A stretch of DNA of 9,501 nucleotides from an uncultured Polaribacter sp. (GTDB lineage Bacteria > Bacteroidota > Bacteroidia > Flavobacteriales > Flavobacteriaceae). Shown piece after piece: positions 1 through 5,804 of this stretch. The position numbers and the translations under genes are program-made. The first letter of the stretch is position 1. Each line of letters opens with the position of its first letter. The notes beneath the pieces were generated by a model. That model ran no database searches. It was not told where the DNA came from and saw only the letters and a program-made list of their open reading frames with translations. The DNA is taken from positions 1 to 9,501 of the forward strand of contig CALHCK010000024.1 of the NCBI GenBank assembly GCA_937936695.1. The letters are read 5' to 3'.

Positions 1-881
1 ATATTCCAGTTAAATGTTTCTCCACCTATTTTAGCATCAGCATAGTGTATTTTTTTTGTAGCATCATTTGGATCTGCTCTAAAACCAACTTCTAATTCTA
101 TAGCTGTTTCTACGTTTTTCTTTACGTTTGTAAGAAAAATATTTTCTCTACCAACACGTCCAGAACCACCTCTAAACTTAATTTGCTCTCTATAGATATT
201 AAAAGATACCTGAGCTATATTACCATTACTATCTGTACCATAAACTGGTTTAGCTAAATACAAACAGATAGCAGGATCTTGAGATCCACCACCTCCAGTA
301 TGCTTACCTTTAGCTTGCATAATGTAAGTACCATCATTAGAAGTTCCTGATGCATCACCTACTTCAAGAATTCTTACAGTCCCTGTAAATCTTGCTAAAC
401 TACCAATACCTGTGGTTTGAGATCTATTAAACGATCTTTCTATTCTTGGCTGTAATGTATTAGTATCTTGGTTATTAGATCCATGTGTTATATTGTACAC
501 ACCCCATTTTTTTCCGTTAACTACACTTTCTTTATAGTTAGCATAACAGCTTCTGTCATCTATTTTTCCTTCATTAACAGGATTTGAAATATCTAAAAAT
601 TTAGATTCATTAGCTCCATCAGGGTTACATGTTTTATACTCACCTACATCTTCGTCATTTACTTCACTTACCTCTGGTTTTGTTTCTTCTGGTTTTGTTT
701 CCTCAGGCTTTACTTCTTCCTCTTTTGGCTCTTCTTCTTTAGTTTCCTCTGGTTTTTCCTCTTCAACAATTGAAACCTCTGGTTCGGCTATAATTTCATC
801 TTCTGATTGACATGAATAAAAAGCCGATAATAAAGCTATTGACAAAATCATAGCTCCTTTTGATATATATTTTATTTTCAT
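1..881 (-). CDS. Surface lipoprotein with Glu/Lys/Pro linker and a lyase-like secreted domain (partial, 3' end outside window)
   Basis: The reverse strand is open from the ATG at 881 to the left edge, giving 293 residues with no stop. Residues 1-24 form a lipoprotein signal peptide: Lys near the start, a hydrophobic stretch (ILSIALLSAF), then lipobox Cys24. The next residues, QSEDE, are acidic, as in the Bacteroidota signal that sends lipoproteins to the cell surface. Residues 34-79 are a low-complexity Glu/Lys/Pro linker with three PEETK units, probably a flexible spacer. The folded part starts near residue 83. Two cysteines there (Cys85, Cys112) could form a disulfide. The segments around IMQAKGKH (187-194), DPAICLYLAKPVYG and QVSFNIYREQIKFRGG look like beta strands of a jelly roll. 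From memory they recall polysaccharide lyases of the PL7/PL28 (ulvan lyase) kind, but the C-terminal half is missing and I cannot confirm the family. The coding region and lipoprotein call are firm; the enzymatic role is a guess. Confidence 0.85.
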   Translation of the reverse strand, partial: MKIKYISKGAMILSIALLSAFYSCQSEDEIIAEPEVSIVEEEKPEETKEEEPKEEEVKPEETKPEETKPEVSEVNDEDVGEYKTCNPDGANESKFLDISNPVNEGKIDDRSCYANYKESVVNGKKWGVYNITHGSNNQDTNTLQPRIERSFNRSQTTGIGSLARFTGTVRILEVGDASGTSNDGTYIMQAKGKHTGGGGSQDPAICLYLAKPVYGTDSNGNIAQVSFNIYREQIKFRGGSGRVGRENIFLTNVKKNVETAIELEVGFRADPNDATKKIHYADAKIGGETFNWN

Positions 882-903
882 TCTAATTAATTGTTTAATA
901 AAA

Positions 904-911
904 CAAATATA
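904..911 (-). promoter_or_regulatory. Putative -7 box for the left-edge lipoprotein gene
   Basis: Read on the minus strand, this is TATATTTG, a full match to the Bacteroidota -7 consensus TAnnTTTG. It lies 22 bases before the ATG at 881, which implies a leader of roughly 15-20 nt. No convincing -33 TTG is found at the usual distance, so the promoter may need an activator. The dyad at 924-937 covers the region where the -33 element would lie. Confidence 0.5.
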
Positions 912-923
912 AATGTTATTAAA

Positions 924-937
924 AGGTTAACTAACCT
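924..937. promoter_or_regulatory. Operator-like dyad AGGTTA-AC-TAACCT
   Basis: A perfect 6-bp inverted repeat (AGGTTA at 924-929, TAACCT at 932-937) is separated by two bases. It sits 12 bases upstream of the minus-strand -7 box, so it covers about -20 to -33 of the lipoprotein promoter, where a dimeric regulator could repress or activate. Beside it, CCTGAA occurs at 935-940 and again at 945-950, one helical turn apart. The protein that would bind is unknown. Confidence 0.35.
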
Positions 938-1109
938 GAACTATCCTGAAAAAAAGATAAACTCAAGATTTATAACAGAAAATTAACATATATTATATTT
1001 TTTAACAACTCAACTAAGTATTTAACAATAAAGTTATTTCATCTTAAGCTATTCCATTTATTGTTTCAGACAAATTATTAAGTTTTAATTATTTTAAACG
1101 TCATATAAC

Positions 1110-1117
1110 TATATTTG
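1110..1117 (+). promoter_or_regulatory. Putative -7 box for the TlpA-like lipoprotein gene
   Basis: The bases TATATTTG match TAnnTTTG exactly and end 23 bases before the ATG at 1141, implying a short leader of about 18 nt. No good -33 TTG is visible. The stretch between the box and the start codon is almost pure A/T with no Shine-Dalgarno sequence, as is usual in this phylum. Confidence 0.5.
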
Positions 1118-1140
1118 TATAAATATTTAAAATATAAACA

Positions 1141-2169
1141 ATGAAAAAACTAAGTTTAGCTATCTTATTTTTAGTAGCTGTTGTTTCTTGTACAGACAAC
1201 AAACCTAAAAATTTTGTATCACTTTCTGGAAATCTAGAAAATACTAAAGATTCTGTAATTAGTATTATAGGTAAAAAGGGTATCTTAAAAAAGATAACTA
1301 TCAATAATAATGGTTCTTTTAATGATACTCTAAAAGTAAGCGAAGGAGCTATATATACGCTGCAAATAGGAAACAGAAAAAAGACGCCTATTTATTTAAA
1401 AAATGGTTATAGTATAAATGTTACTGGAGATGTTAATGATTTTTTAACAGGTTTTAAATATACTGGTAACGGTGCTTCTAACAGCAATTACATTGTTTCA
1501 CAAATTAAAAGAACTCAAAAAATAGGAAATCCTAAAGATGTTTTAAATTTAGACGAAACTGCTTTTAACAAAAAAATATCTCTAATAGAAAAAGATTTTG
1601 ATAGTATTTTAGAATCTTATTCAGACTTAGACAGTACTTTAATTAATTTAGGGAAGCAACAGAATAAGCAAATGATTTCTTATTTTACCAATGCATACTC
1701 TAAAAGTACAAAAATTAGAAAAGGAAATGTGTCTCCTAAATTTGAAAACTATGTTGACTATAAAGGAGGAACAAAATCTTTAGATTCTTTTAAAGGAAAG
1801 TATGTTTACATTGATGTTTGGGCAACGTGGTGCGGACCTTGTGTACGACAAATTCCATTCTTAAAGTCATTAGAAAAAGAATATCACAACAAAAACATAG
1901 CGTTTGTAAGTATATCTACAGATGAATCTAGAAGAAGTGGCGGTTCTTGGGAAGCTGCAGAAAAAAAATGGAGAGACTTTGTAAAAAACAAAGAATTAAC
2001 AGGAATTCAATTATGGTCAGGTCAAGATTTTAGTTTTCAGCAGGCTTACCAAATATCTGGTATTCCAAGATTTATTTTAATTGATCCTAATGGTAATATT
2101 GTAGAAGCTAATGCACCAAGACCTTCTGATCCTAAAATAAAAGAATTATTTAAAGATTTAGGTATTTAA
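1141..2169 (+). CDS. TlpA-like thioredoxin-fold lipoprotein with N-terminal DUF4369-type domain
   Basis: The 342-residue protein is probably an envelope thiol-disulfide oxidoreductase of the TlpA/ResA type, which in this phylum is anchored as a lipoprotein facing the periplasm. Residues 1-17 are a lipoprotein signal peptide (MKKLSLAILFLVAVVSC) with lipid-accepting Cys17. Residues about 25-105 resemble the beta-rich DUF4369 domain often found before TlpA in Bacteroidota, followed by a helical linker at about 120-190. The thioredoxin domain covers about 195-342. It has the active site WCGPC (Trp230, Cys231, Cys234) after the strand YVYIDVWAT, and the cis-proline motif GIPRFILID (Pro309). Family members reduce disulfides for cytochrome c maturation or general redox control, but no cytochrome or partner gene is adjacent, so the substrate is open. 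The gene stands alone: it has its own -7 box and ends in a strong hairpin. ATG at 1141 is the start because it gives a complete signal peptide. Confidence 0.92.
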   Translation: MKKLSLAILFLVAVVSCTDNKPKNFVSLSGNLENTKDSVISIIGKKGILKKITINNNGSFNDTLKVSEGAIYTLQIGNRKKTPIYLKNGYSINVTGDVNDFLTGFKYTGNGASNSNYIVSQIKRTQKIGNPKDVLNLDETAFNKKISLIEKDFDSILESYSDLDSTLINLGKQQNKQMISYFTNAYSKSTKIRKGNVSPKFENYVDYKGGTKSLDSFKGKYVYIDVWATWCGPCVRQIPFLKSLEKEYHNKNIAFVSISTDESRRSGGSWEAAEKKWRDFVKNKELTGIQLWSGQDFSFQQAYQISGIPRFILIDPNGNIVEANAPRPSDPKIKELFKDLGI

Positions 2170-2192
2170 AATTCTCTAAATCTCTTTCTTAA

Positions 2193-2241
2193 ACATAAAA
2201 AAAGGAACATTCTAAAATTTAGAATGTTCCTTTTTTTATGT
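2193..2241. terminator. Bidirectional intrinsic terminator, long perfect palindrome
   Basis: Two 24-base arms pair perfectly around a single central A (2217). The GC-containing core is GGAACATTCTAAA against TTTAGAATGTTCC, flanked by A7 on the left and T7 on the right. Each strand therefore reads as a hairpin followed by a U-run. It lies between the convergent ends of the TlpA-like gene (2169) and accA (2260), so it can stop transcription from both sides. Confidence 0.9.
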
Positions 2242-2259
2242 CAATTATAAGAGAATTAC

Positions 2260-3213
2260 CTACTCTTTATATACTCCCATTTCAGAATACTTATCCATTC
2301 TTTTAGCTACTAAATCTGCGTATTCTAAATCTTTTAATTCATCAAAAGCTTTTAAAACTTGCTCTTTTACAGCAGTAAATGCATCTTCTCTATTTGTATG
2401 AGCTCCACCAATAGGTTCTTTAATAATACCATCAATTAATTTAAGCCCTTTCAGGTCTTCTCCTGTTAATTTTAATGCTGCAGCCGCTTGTTCTTTATAT
2501 TCCCAACTTCTCCATAAAATAGAAGAACAAGATTCTGGAGAAATTACTGTATACCAAGTATTTTCCATCATATATACTCTATCACCAACACCTATTCCAA
2601 TGGCACCACCAGAAGCTCCTTCACCAATAACTACAGTAATAATAGGTGTTTTTAAACGAGTCATTTCTAAAATATTTCTAGCAATAGCCTCCCCCTGACC
2701 TCTTTCTTCTGCTTCTAAACCAGGATATGCACCAGGAGTATCTACCAAAGTAATTACAGGAATTCCAAATTTTTCGGCCATTTTCATCAAGCGTAATGCT
2801 TTTCTATAACCTTCAGGATTAGCCATCCCAAAATTTCTGTACTGTCTTGTTTTTGTATTATTTCCTTTTTGCTGACCGATAAACATAAAAGATTGATCAC
2901 CTATTTTACCAAGTCCACCAATCATCGCTTTATCATCCTTAACACTTCTATCACCATGAAGTTCCATAAAAGTATCTCCACAAAAAGCTCTAATATAATC
3001 TAATGTATAAGGTCTATTTGGGTGCCTAGACAGTTGAACTCTTTGCCAAGGTGTTAAGTTTTTATATATGTCTTTTCTTGCCTTATTTAATTTATCTTCA
3101 ATCTTTTTGCAAGTAGCACTAACATCTACATCACTTTCTTGCCCAATAATCTGACACTTGTTTAATTGATTTAAAAGCTCTTTAATAGGCATTTCAAAAT
3201 CTAAATATTCCAT
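2260..3213 (-). CDS. accA: Acetyl-CoA carboxylase carboxyltransferase subunit alpha
   Basis: AccA pairs with AccD to form the carboxyltransferase that moves CO2 from carboxybiotin (on AccB) to acetyl-CoA, giving malonyl-CoA for fatty-acid synthesis in the cytoplasm. The 317 residues match the usual AccA length. Residues 1-60 hold the N-terminal helical part, ending in the LTPWQRVQLSRHPNRPYTLD block typical of AccA. The crotonase-fold core includes DTPGAYPGLEAEERGQGEA (158-176), whose Gly-rich turn helps form the active site, and the oxyanion-type loop GEGASGGAIGIGVGD (197-211). The conserved SPESCSSILWR block follows. Nothing is truncated. The gene has an ATG start and a candidate promoter of its own at 3248-3280, and it shares the 2193-2241 terminator with the convergent gene. 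accD, accB and accC are not in the window. Confidence 0.97.
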   Translation of the reverse strand: MEYLDFEMPIKELLNQLNKCQIIGQESDVDVSATCKKIEDKLNKARKDIYKNLTPWQRVQLSRHPNRPYTLDYIRAFCGDTFMELHGDRSVKDDKAMIGGLGKIGDQSFMFIGQQKGNNTKTRQYRNFGMANPEGYRKALRLMKMAEKFGIPVITLVDTPGAYPGLEAEERGQGEAIARNILEMTRLKTPIITVVIGEGASGGAIGIGVGDRVYMMENTWYTVISPESCSSILWRSWEYKEQAAAALKLTGEDLKGLKLIDGIIKEPIGGAHTNREDAFTAVKEQVLKAFDELKDLEYADLVAKRMDKYSEMGVYKE

Positions 3214-3247
3214 ATCGTACTTATATGATTCTAGTTATTTGTAAAAA

Positions 3248-3280
3248 CAAACTTACTATAAAATTTGTCTATTTTTACAA
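3248..3280 (-). promoter_or_regulatory. Candidate accA promoter
   Basis: The minus strand reads TAAGTTTG at 3248-3255, a match to the TAnnTTTG -7 box. A TTG (within TTTTTTG) lies at 3278-3280, 22 bases further upstream, slightly longer than the commonest spacing. The implied leader of accA is about 28-31 nt. This suggests accA can be transcribed apart from the tgt-lptG unit. Confidence 0.5.
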
Positions 3281-3299
3281 AAAAGGAGTTTTTTTTGTA
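3276..3299. terminator. AT-only hairpin between lptG and accA, possible weak terminator
   Basis: TACAAAAAA (3276-3284) and TTTTTTGTA (3291-3299) are perfect inverted 9-base arms around a 6-base loop. On the minus strand it follows the lptG stop by 64 bases and could act as a weak terminator. It also overlaps the -33 region proposed for accA, so the arms may be chance A/T tracts. Confidence 0.25.
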
Positions 3300-3363
3300 T
3301 TGATTTGCTATTTATACATCATTACTAAAAACAATGACGTTATTTTACAAGTTTAGCAATAGT

Positions 3364-4455
3364 TTATCTTTTTGCTTTTAGATAAAGGTAGAAAGAAATA
3401 ACACCAAAAACAATATTTGGCATCCAAACATATATTAAAGAATTAACACCTGCAACGGCTCCTAATACTTCAGATACTTTCATTAAAAAAATATACAAAA
3501 ACATCATTGCAATACCAATTGCTAAGTTTACACCTGTACCACCTCTTCTTTTTCTAAAAGCCAAAGCAACCGCCATAATTGTTAAAATGTAAGAAGCTAC
3601 AGGTAAACTTGTTCTTTTATATAATTCTACTAAGTAAGCATTTAAATTTTTAACGCCTCTTTTTTTAGATATATTTATAAAATCTAATAATTCATCTGAA
3701 GGCATTTCTTGTGATAAAGCAGATTGATACACTAAATCTTTAGGAGTAAAATTAAAAACAGTATCTATTCTTCTACCATATGAAATACTGTCTGTTTTTT
3801 TGTTTAAAAACCTTTTTTTCCAGTTTAGTAAAGCAAAAGTGGAGTCTTTTTTCTGGTATCTAATATTGTCTGATATTAATTTAGATTTTAATTTAATTCC
3901 GTCATAAACTTCAAAAGAAAAGTCATAACCACTATTCTCTTGTGTATTATACCTTCTAATATAAATGTAAGTACTGTCTGTTAATTGTAAACTAAAATTC
4001 TCTACATACTTTAGTTTATTTTTTTGACGCCTACTATTAATATATTCTTTTTCAAACTTCTTTCTTACTTTACTACTTTTAGGTACCACAAAGTGATTCA
4101 TACCCAGAGATATTAAAGTTACCAAAGTAGCTCCAACAAAATAAGGGTATAAAAAACGTGTAAAAGAAATTTTTGCGTTGTTTATAGCAATAATTTCTGT
4201 GTTGTTAGACAATTTAGAAGTAAATAAAATAACCGCAATAAATAACGCCAAAGGCATAAAGGTATTTGCATAATAAATTGTAAAATTCACATAATATTCA
4301 TCTACAATTTGCCCAAAACCTAAATCTGGATGCTCTAAAAAATTATCTATTTTTTCTGAAATATCTATAGCAATGGCAATAGGAATCAAGATTAATAAGG
4401 TAAACAAAAAAGTTACCAAAAATCGTTTTAATATGTACCAATCTATAATTTTCAA
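3364..4455 (-). CDS. lptG: LptF/LptG-family permease (LPS export)
   Basis: This is an inner-membrane subunit of the LptB2FG exporter, which extracts lipopolysaccharide from the inner membrane and passes it to the Lpt bridge. The 363 residues follow the family plan. Residues 1-31 are the opening DxYILKRFLVTFLFTLL signature with transmembrane helix 1. Two more helices lie at about 60-80 and 100-120, then a soluble periplasmic beta-jellyroll-like domain at about 125-275, and three helices near 283-302, 308-328 and 338-360. The start codon is TTG (4453-4455): an in-frame TAG lies three codons upstream, there is no nearby ATG, and the TTG places the family's KxxDxYILKRF start correctly. The gap to tgt is 35 nt with no terminator, so the two are probably co-transcribed. 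I choose lptG over lptF from the compact size; the two paralogs are hard to separate by eye. Confidence 0.9.
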   Translation of the reverse strand: MKIIDWYILKRFLVTFLFTLLILIPIAIAIDISEKIDNFLEHPDLGFGQIVDEYYVNFTIYYANTFMPLALFIAVILFTSKLSNNTEIIAINNAKISFTRFLYPYFVGATLVTLISLGMNHFVVPKSSKVRKKFEKEYINSRRQKNKLKYVENFSLQLTDSTYIYIRRYNTQENSGYDFSFEVYDGIKLKSKLISDNIRYQKKDSTFALLNWKKRFLNKKTDSISYGRRIDTVFNFTPKDLVYQSALSQEMPSDELLDFINISKKRGVKNLNAYLVELYKRTSLPVASYILTIMAVALAFRKRRGGTGVNLAIGIAMMFLYIFLMKVSEVLGAVAGVNSLIYVWMPNIVFGVISFYLYLKAKR

Positions 4456-4490
4456 AAAAAACTATTTTATATTTTTAACTAAATAAAAGC

Positions 4491-5621
4491 TTATAATCTT
4501 TTATCCATCTGAACAACCATTTTGTCTTTCCACTCTCTAAAATCTCCTGCAATAATATGTTTTCTAGCTTCTCTTGTTAACCAAACATAAAATCCTAAAT
4601 TATGTATAGAAGCAATTTGTTTTCCTAACATTTCTTTAGAGGCAAAAAGGTGTCTTAAATAAGCTTTAGAATACATGGTATCTACCCAAGTAATTCCCAT
4701 ATCATCTATTGCAGAAAAATCGTCTGCCCATTTTTTGTTTTTAATGTTAATTGTACCATGTGCCGTAAATAACATTCCGTTTCTTGCATTTCTTGTAGGC
4801 ATTACACAATCAAACATATCTATACCTAAAGCAATATTCTCTAAAATGTTTATAGGAGTTCCAACCCCCATTAAATAACGAGGTTTATCTTTTGGTAATA
4901 TTTCTGTTACCACCTCTGTCATTGCATACATTTCTTCTGCTGGTTCACCCACAGAAAGTCCTCCAATAGCATTTGCTTCTGCACCTGCATTCGCAATATA
5001 TTCTGCAGATTGCCTTCTTAAATCTTTGTAAGTACTCCCTTGTACAATCGGAAAAAAAGTTTGCTCATAACCGTATTTATAAGGCAGTTTTTCTAAATGT
5101 TTAATACACCTATCTAACCACCTATGTGTCATATGCATAGATCTTTTTGCATAATTATATTCGCATGGATATGGTGTACACTCATCAAAAGCCATTATAA
5201 TATCTGCACCTATAGTACGTTGTGTTTCCATAACGTTTTCTGGGGTAAAAAAGTGCATAGAACCATCTATATGACTTTTAAACTTAACTCCTTGTTCATT
5301 AATTTTTCTTCTACCAGACAAAGAGTATACTTGGTACCCACCAGAATCTGTTAAAATATTTCGATCCCAGTTCATAAACTTATGCAATCCTCCTGCTTTT
5401 TCTAAAATATCTAAACCAGGTCTTAAATATAAATGATATGTGTTTCCTAAAATAATATCTGGATTGATCTCATTTTTTAATTCTGTTTGATGTACTCCTT
5501 TTACGGTTCCAACAGTACCTACAGGCATAAAAATAGGAGTTTCTATGTCTCCATGATCTGTGGTAATTACTCCTGCTCTTGCTTGACTTTTTGGGTCGGT
5601 AGTTTTTAAATCAAATTTCAT
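4491..5621 (-). CDS. tgt: tRNA-guanine(34) transglycosylase (queuosine pathway), lacking the zinc cysteines
   Basis: Tgt swaps guanine 34 in the anticodon of tRNA-Asp, -Asn, -His and -Tyr for preQ1, on the way to queuosine. Counting from ATG 5621 (376 residues), the general acid/base Asp92 lies in LTDSGGYQ, Cys148 in DECTPYP, GGLSVGEP around Val224, and the nucleophile Asp271 in FDCVMPTRNARNG. Cys148 and Val224 are the residues expected of a bacterial, preQ1-using enzyme. The C-terminal zinc site is abnormal: where E. coli has CDCYTC, this protein has GITWVD (residues 309-314), and only the His of SIHNL (His340) remains. The frame opens at TTG 5630, which would add three residues (MPT), but that codon lies inside a -7 box, so ATG 5621 is preferred. 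The gene probably leads an operon with the lptG-family gene. Confidence 0.96.
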   Translation of the reverse strand: MKFDLKTTDPKSQARAGVITTDHGDIETPIFMPVGTVGTVKGVHQTELKNEINPDIILGNTYHLYLRPGLDILEKAGGLHKFMNWDRNILTDSGGYQVYSLSGRRKINEQGVKFKSHIDGSMHFFTPENVMETQRTIGADIIMAFDECTPYPCEYNYAKRSMHMTHRWLDRCIKHLEKLPYKYGYEQTFFPIVQGSTYKDLRRQSAEYIANAGAEANAIGGLSVGEPAEEMYAMTEVVTEILPKDKPRYLMGVGTPINILENIALGIDMFDCVMPTRNARNGMLFTAHGTINIKNKKWADDFSAIDDMGITWVDTMYSKAYLRHLFASKEMLGKQIASIHNLGFYVWLTREARKHIIAGDFREWKDKMVVQMDKRL

Positions 5622-5627
5622 CGTTGG

Positions 5628-5635
5628 CAAATATA
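5628..5635 (-). promoter_or_regulatory. -7 box abutting the tgt start
   Basis: On the minus strand the bases read TATATTTG, a full TAnnTTTG match, ending only six bases before the ATG at 5621. Transcription starting a few bases after the box would begin at or within about three bases of the ATG, making the tgt message leaderless or nearly so. No clear -33 TTG is seen. Confidence 0.5.
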
Positions 5636-5700
5636 GTACTATTTAAGAATTGAAAAATAATTGAACCGTTATAAAAAGCAAAAAACCTATTTTTTTACTA

Positions 5701-5801
5701 TAGATGGCAGGTATGTGCGTTAAGGATTGTAACGAAAATCCTTTTTTATTTTTCTTAAAAAAGATTGTAGTGAAAAGCCTGACCTGTTAAGGGAACGCCC
5801 T
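5701..5801 (-). repeat. Structured intergenic element with internal duplication and possible pseudoknot
   Basis: This non-coding stretch fills most of the gap between tgt and rluF. Two similar units lie 38 bases apart: GGATTGTAACGAAAATCCT (5724-5742) and AGATTGTAGTGAAAAGCCT (5762-5780), 15 of 19 identical. Unit 1 folds on itself (AAGGATT 5722-5728 with AATCCTT 5737-5743). A CTTTTTTA/TAAAAAAG stem (5741-5748, 5756-5763) joins the units. Read on the minus strand, it opens with the hairpin AGGG-CGTT-CCCT (5801-5790), whose loop can pair with AACGC (5721-5717) near the far end. CAGGT (5708-5712) with ACCTG (5782-5786) crosses that pairing. I recall very similar GGGCGTTCCC...AACGC blocks in many flavobacterial intergenic regions, but cannot check this here. 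It follows rluF by three bases on the same strand, so it may be the rluF 3' UTR, a small RNA, or a mobile REP-like repeat. Confidence 0.6.
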
Positions 5802-5804
5802 AAA

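Noticed and set aside
1101..1304. Minus-strand 67-codon frame overlapping the start of the TlpA-like gene
   Set aside because: It overlaps the signal-peptide region of a firm gene and has no family likeness; the divergent promoter region explains the intergenic part.
3305..3359. TTGCTA (3305-3310) and TAGCAA (3354-3359) as an inverted repeat after lptG
   Set aside because: Arms of only six bases, 43 bases apart, with no U-run; within chance for this base composition.
4675..5354. Plus-strand open frames within tgt (4675-4878, 5124-5354)
   Set aside because: Antisense shadows of a highly conserved tgt reading frame; no recognisable domain and no -7 box upstream.
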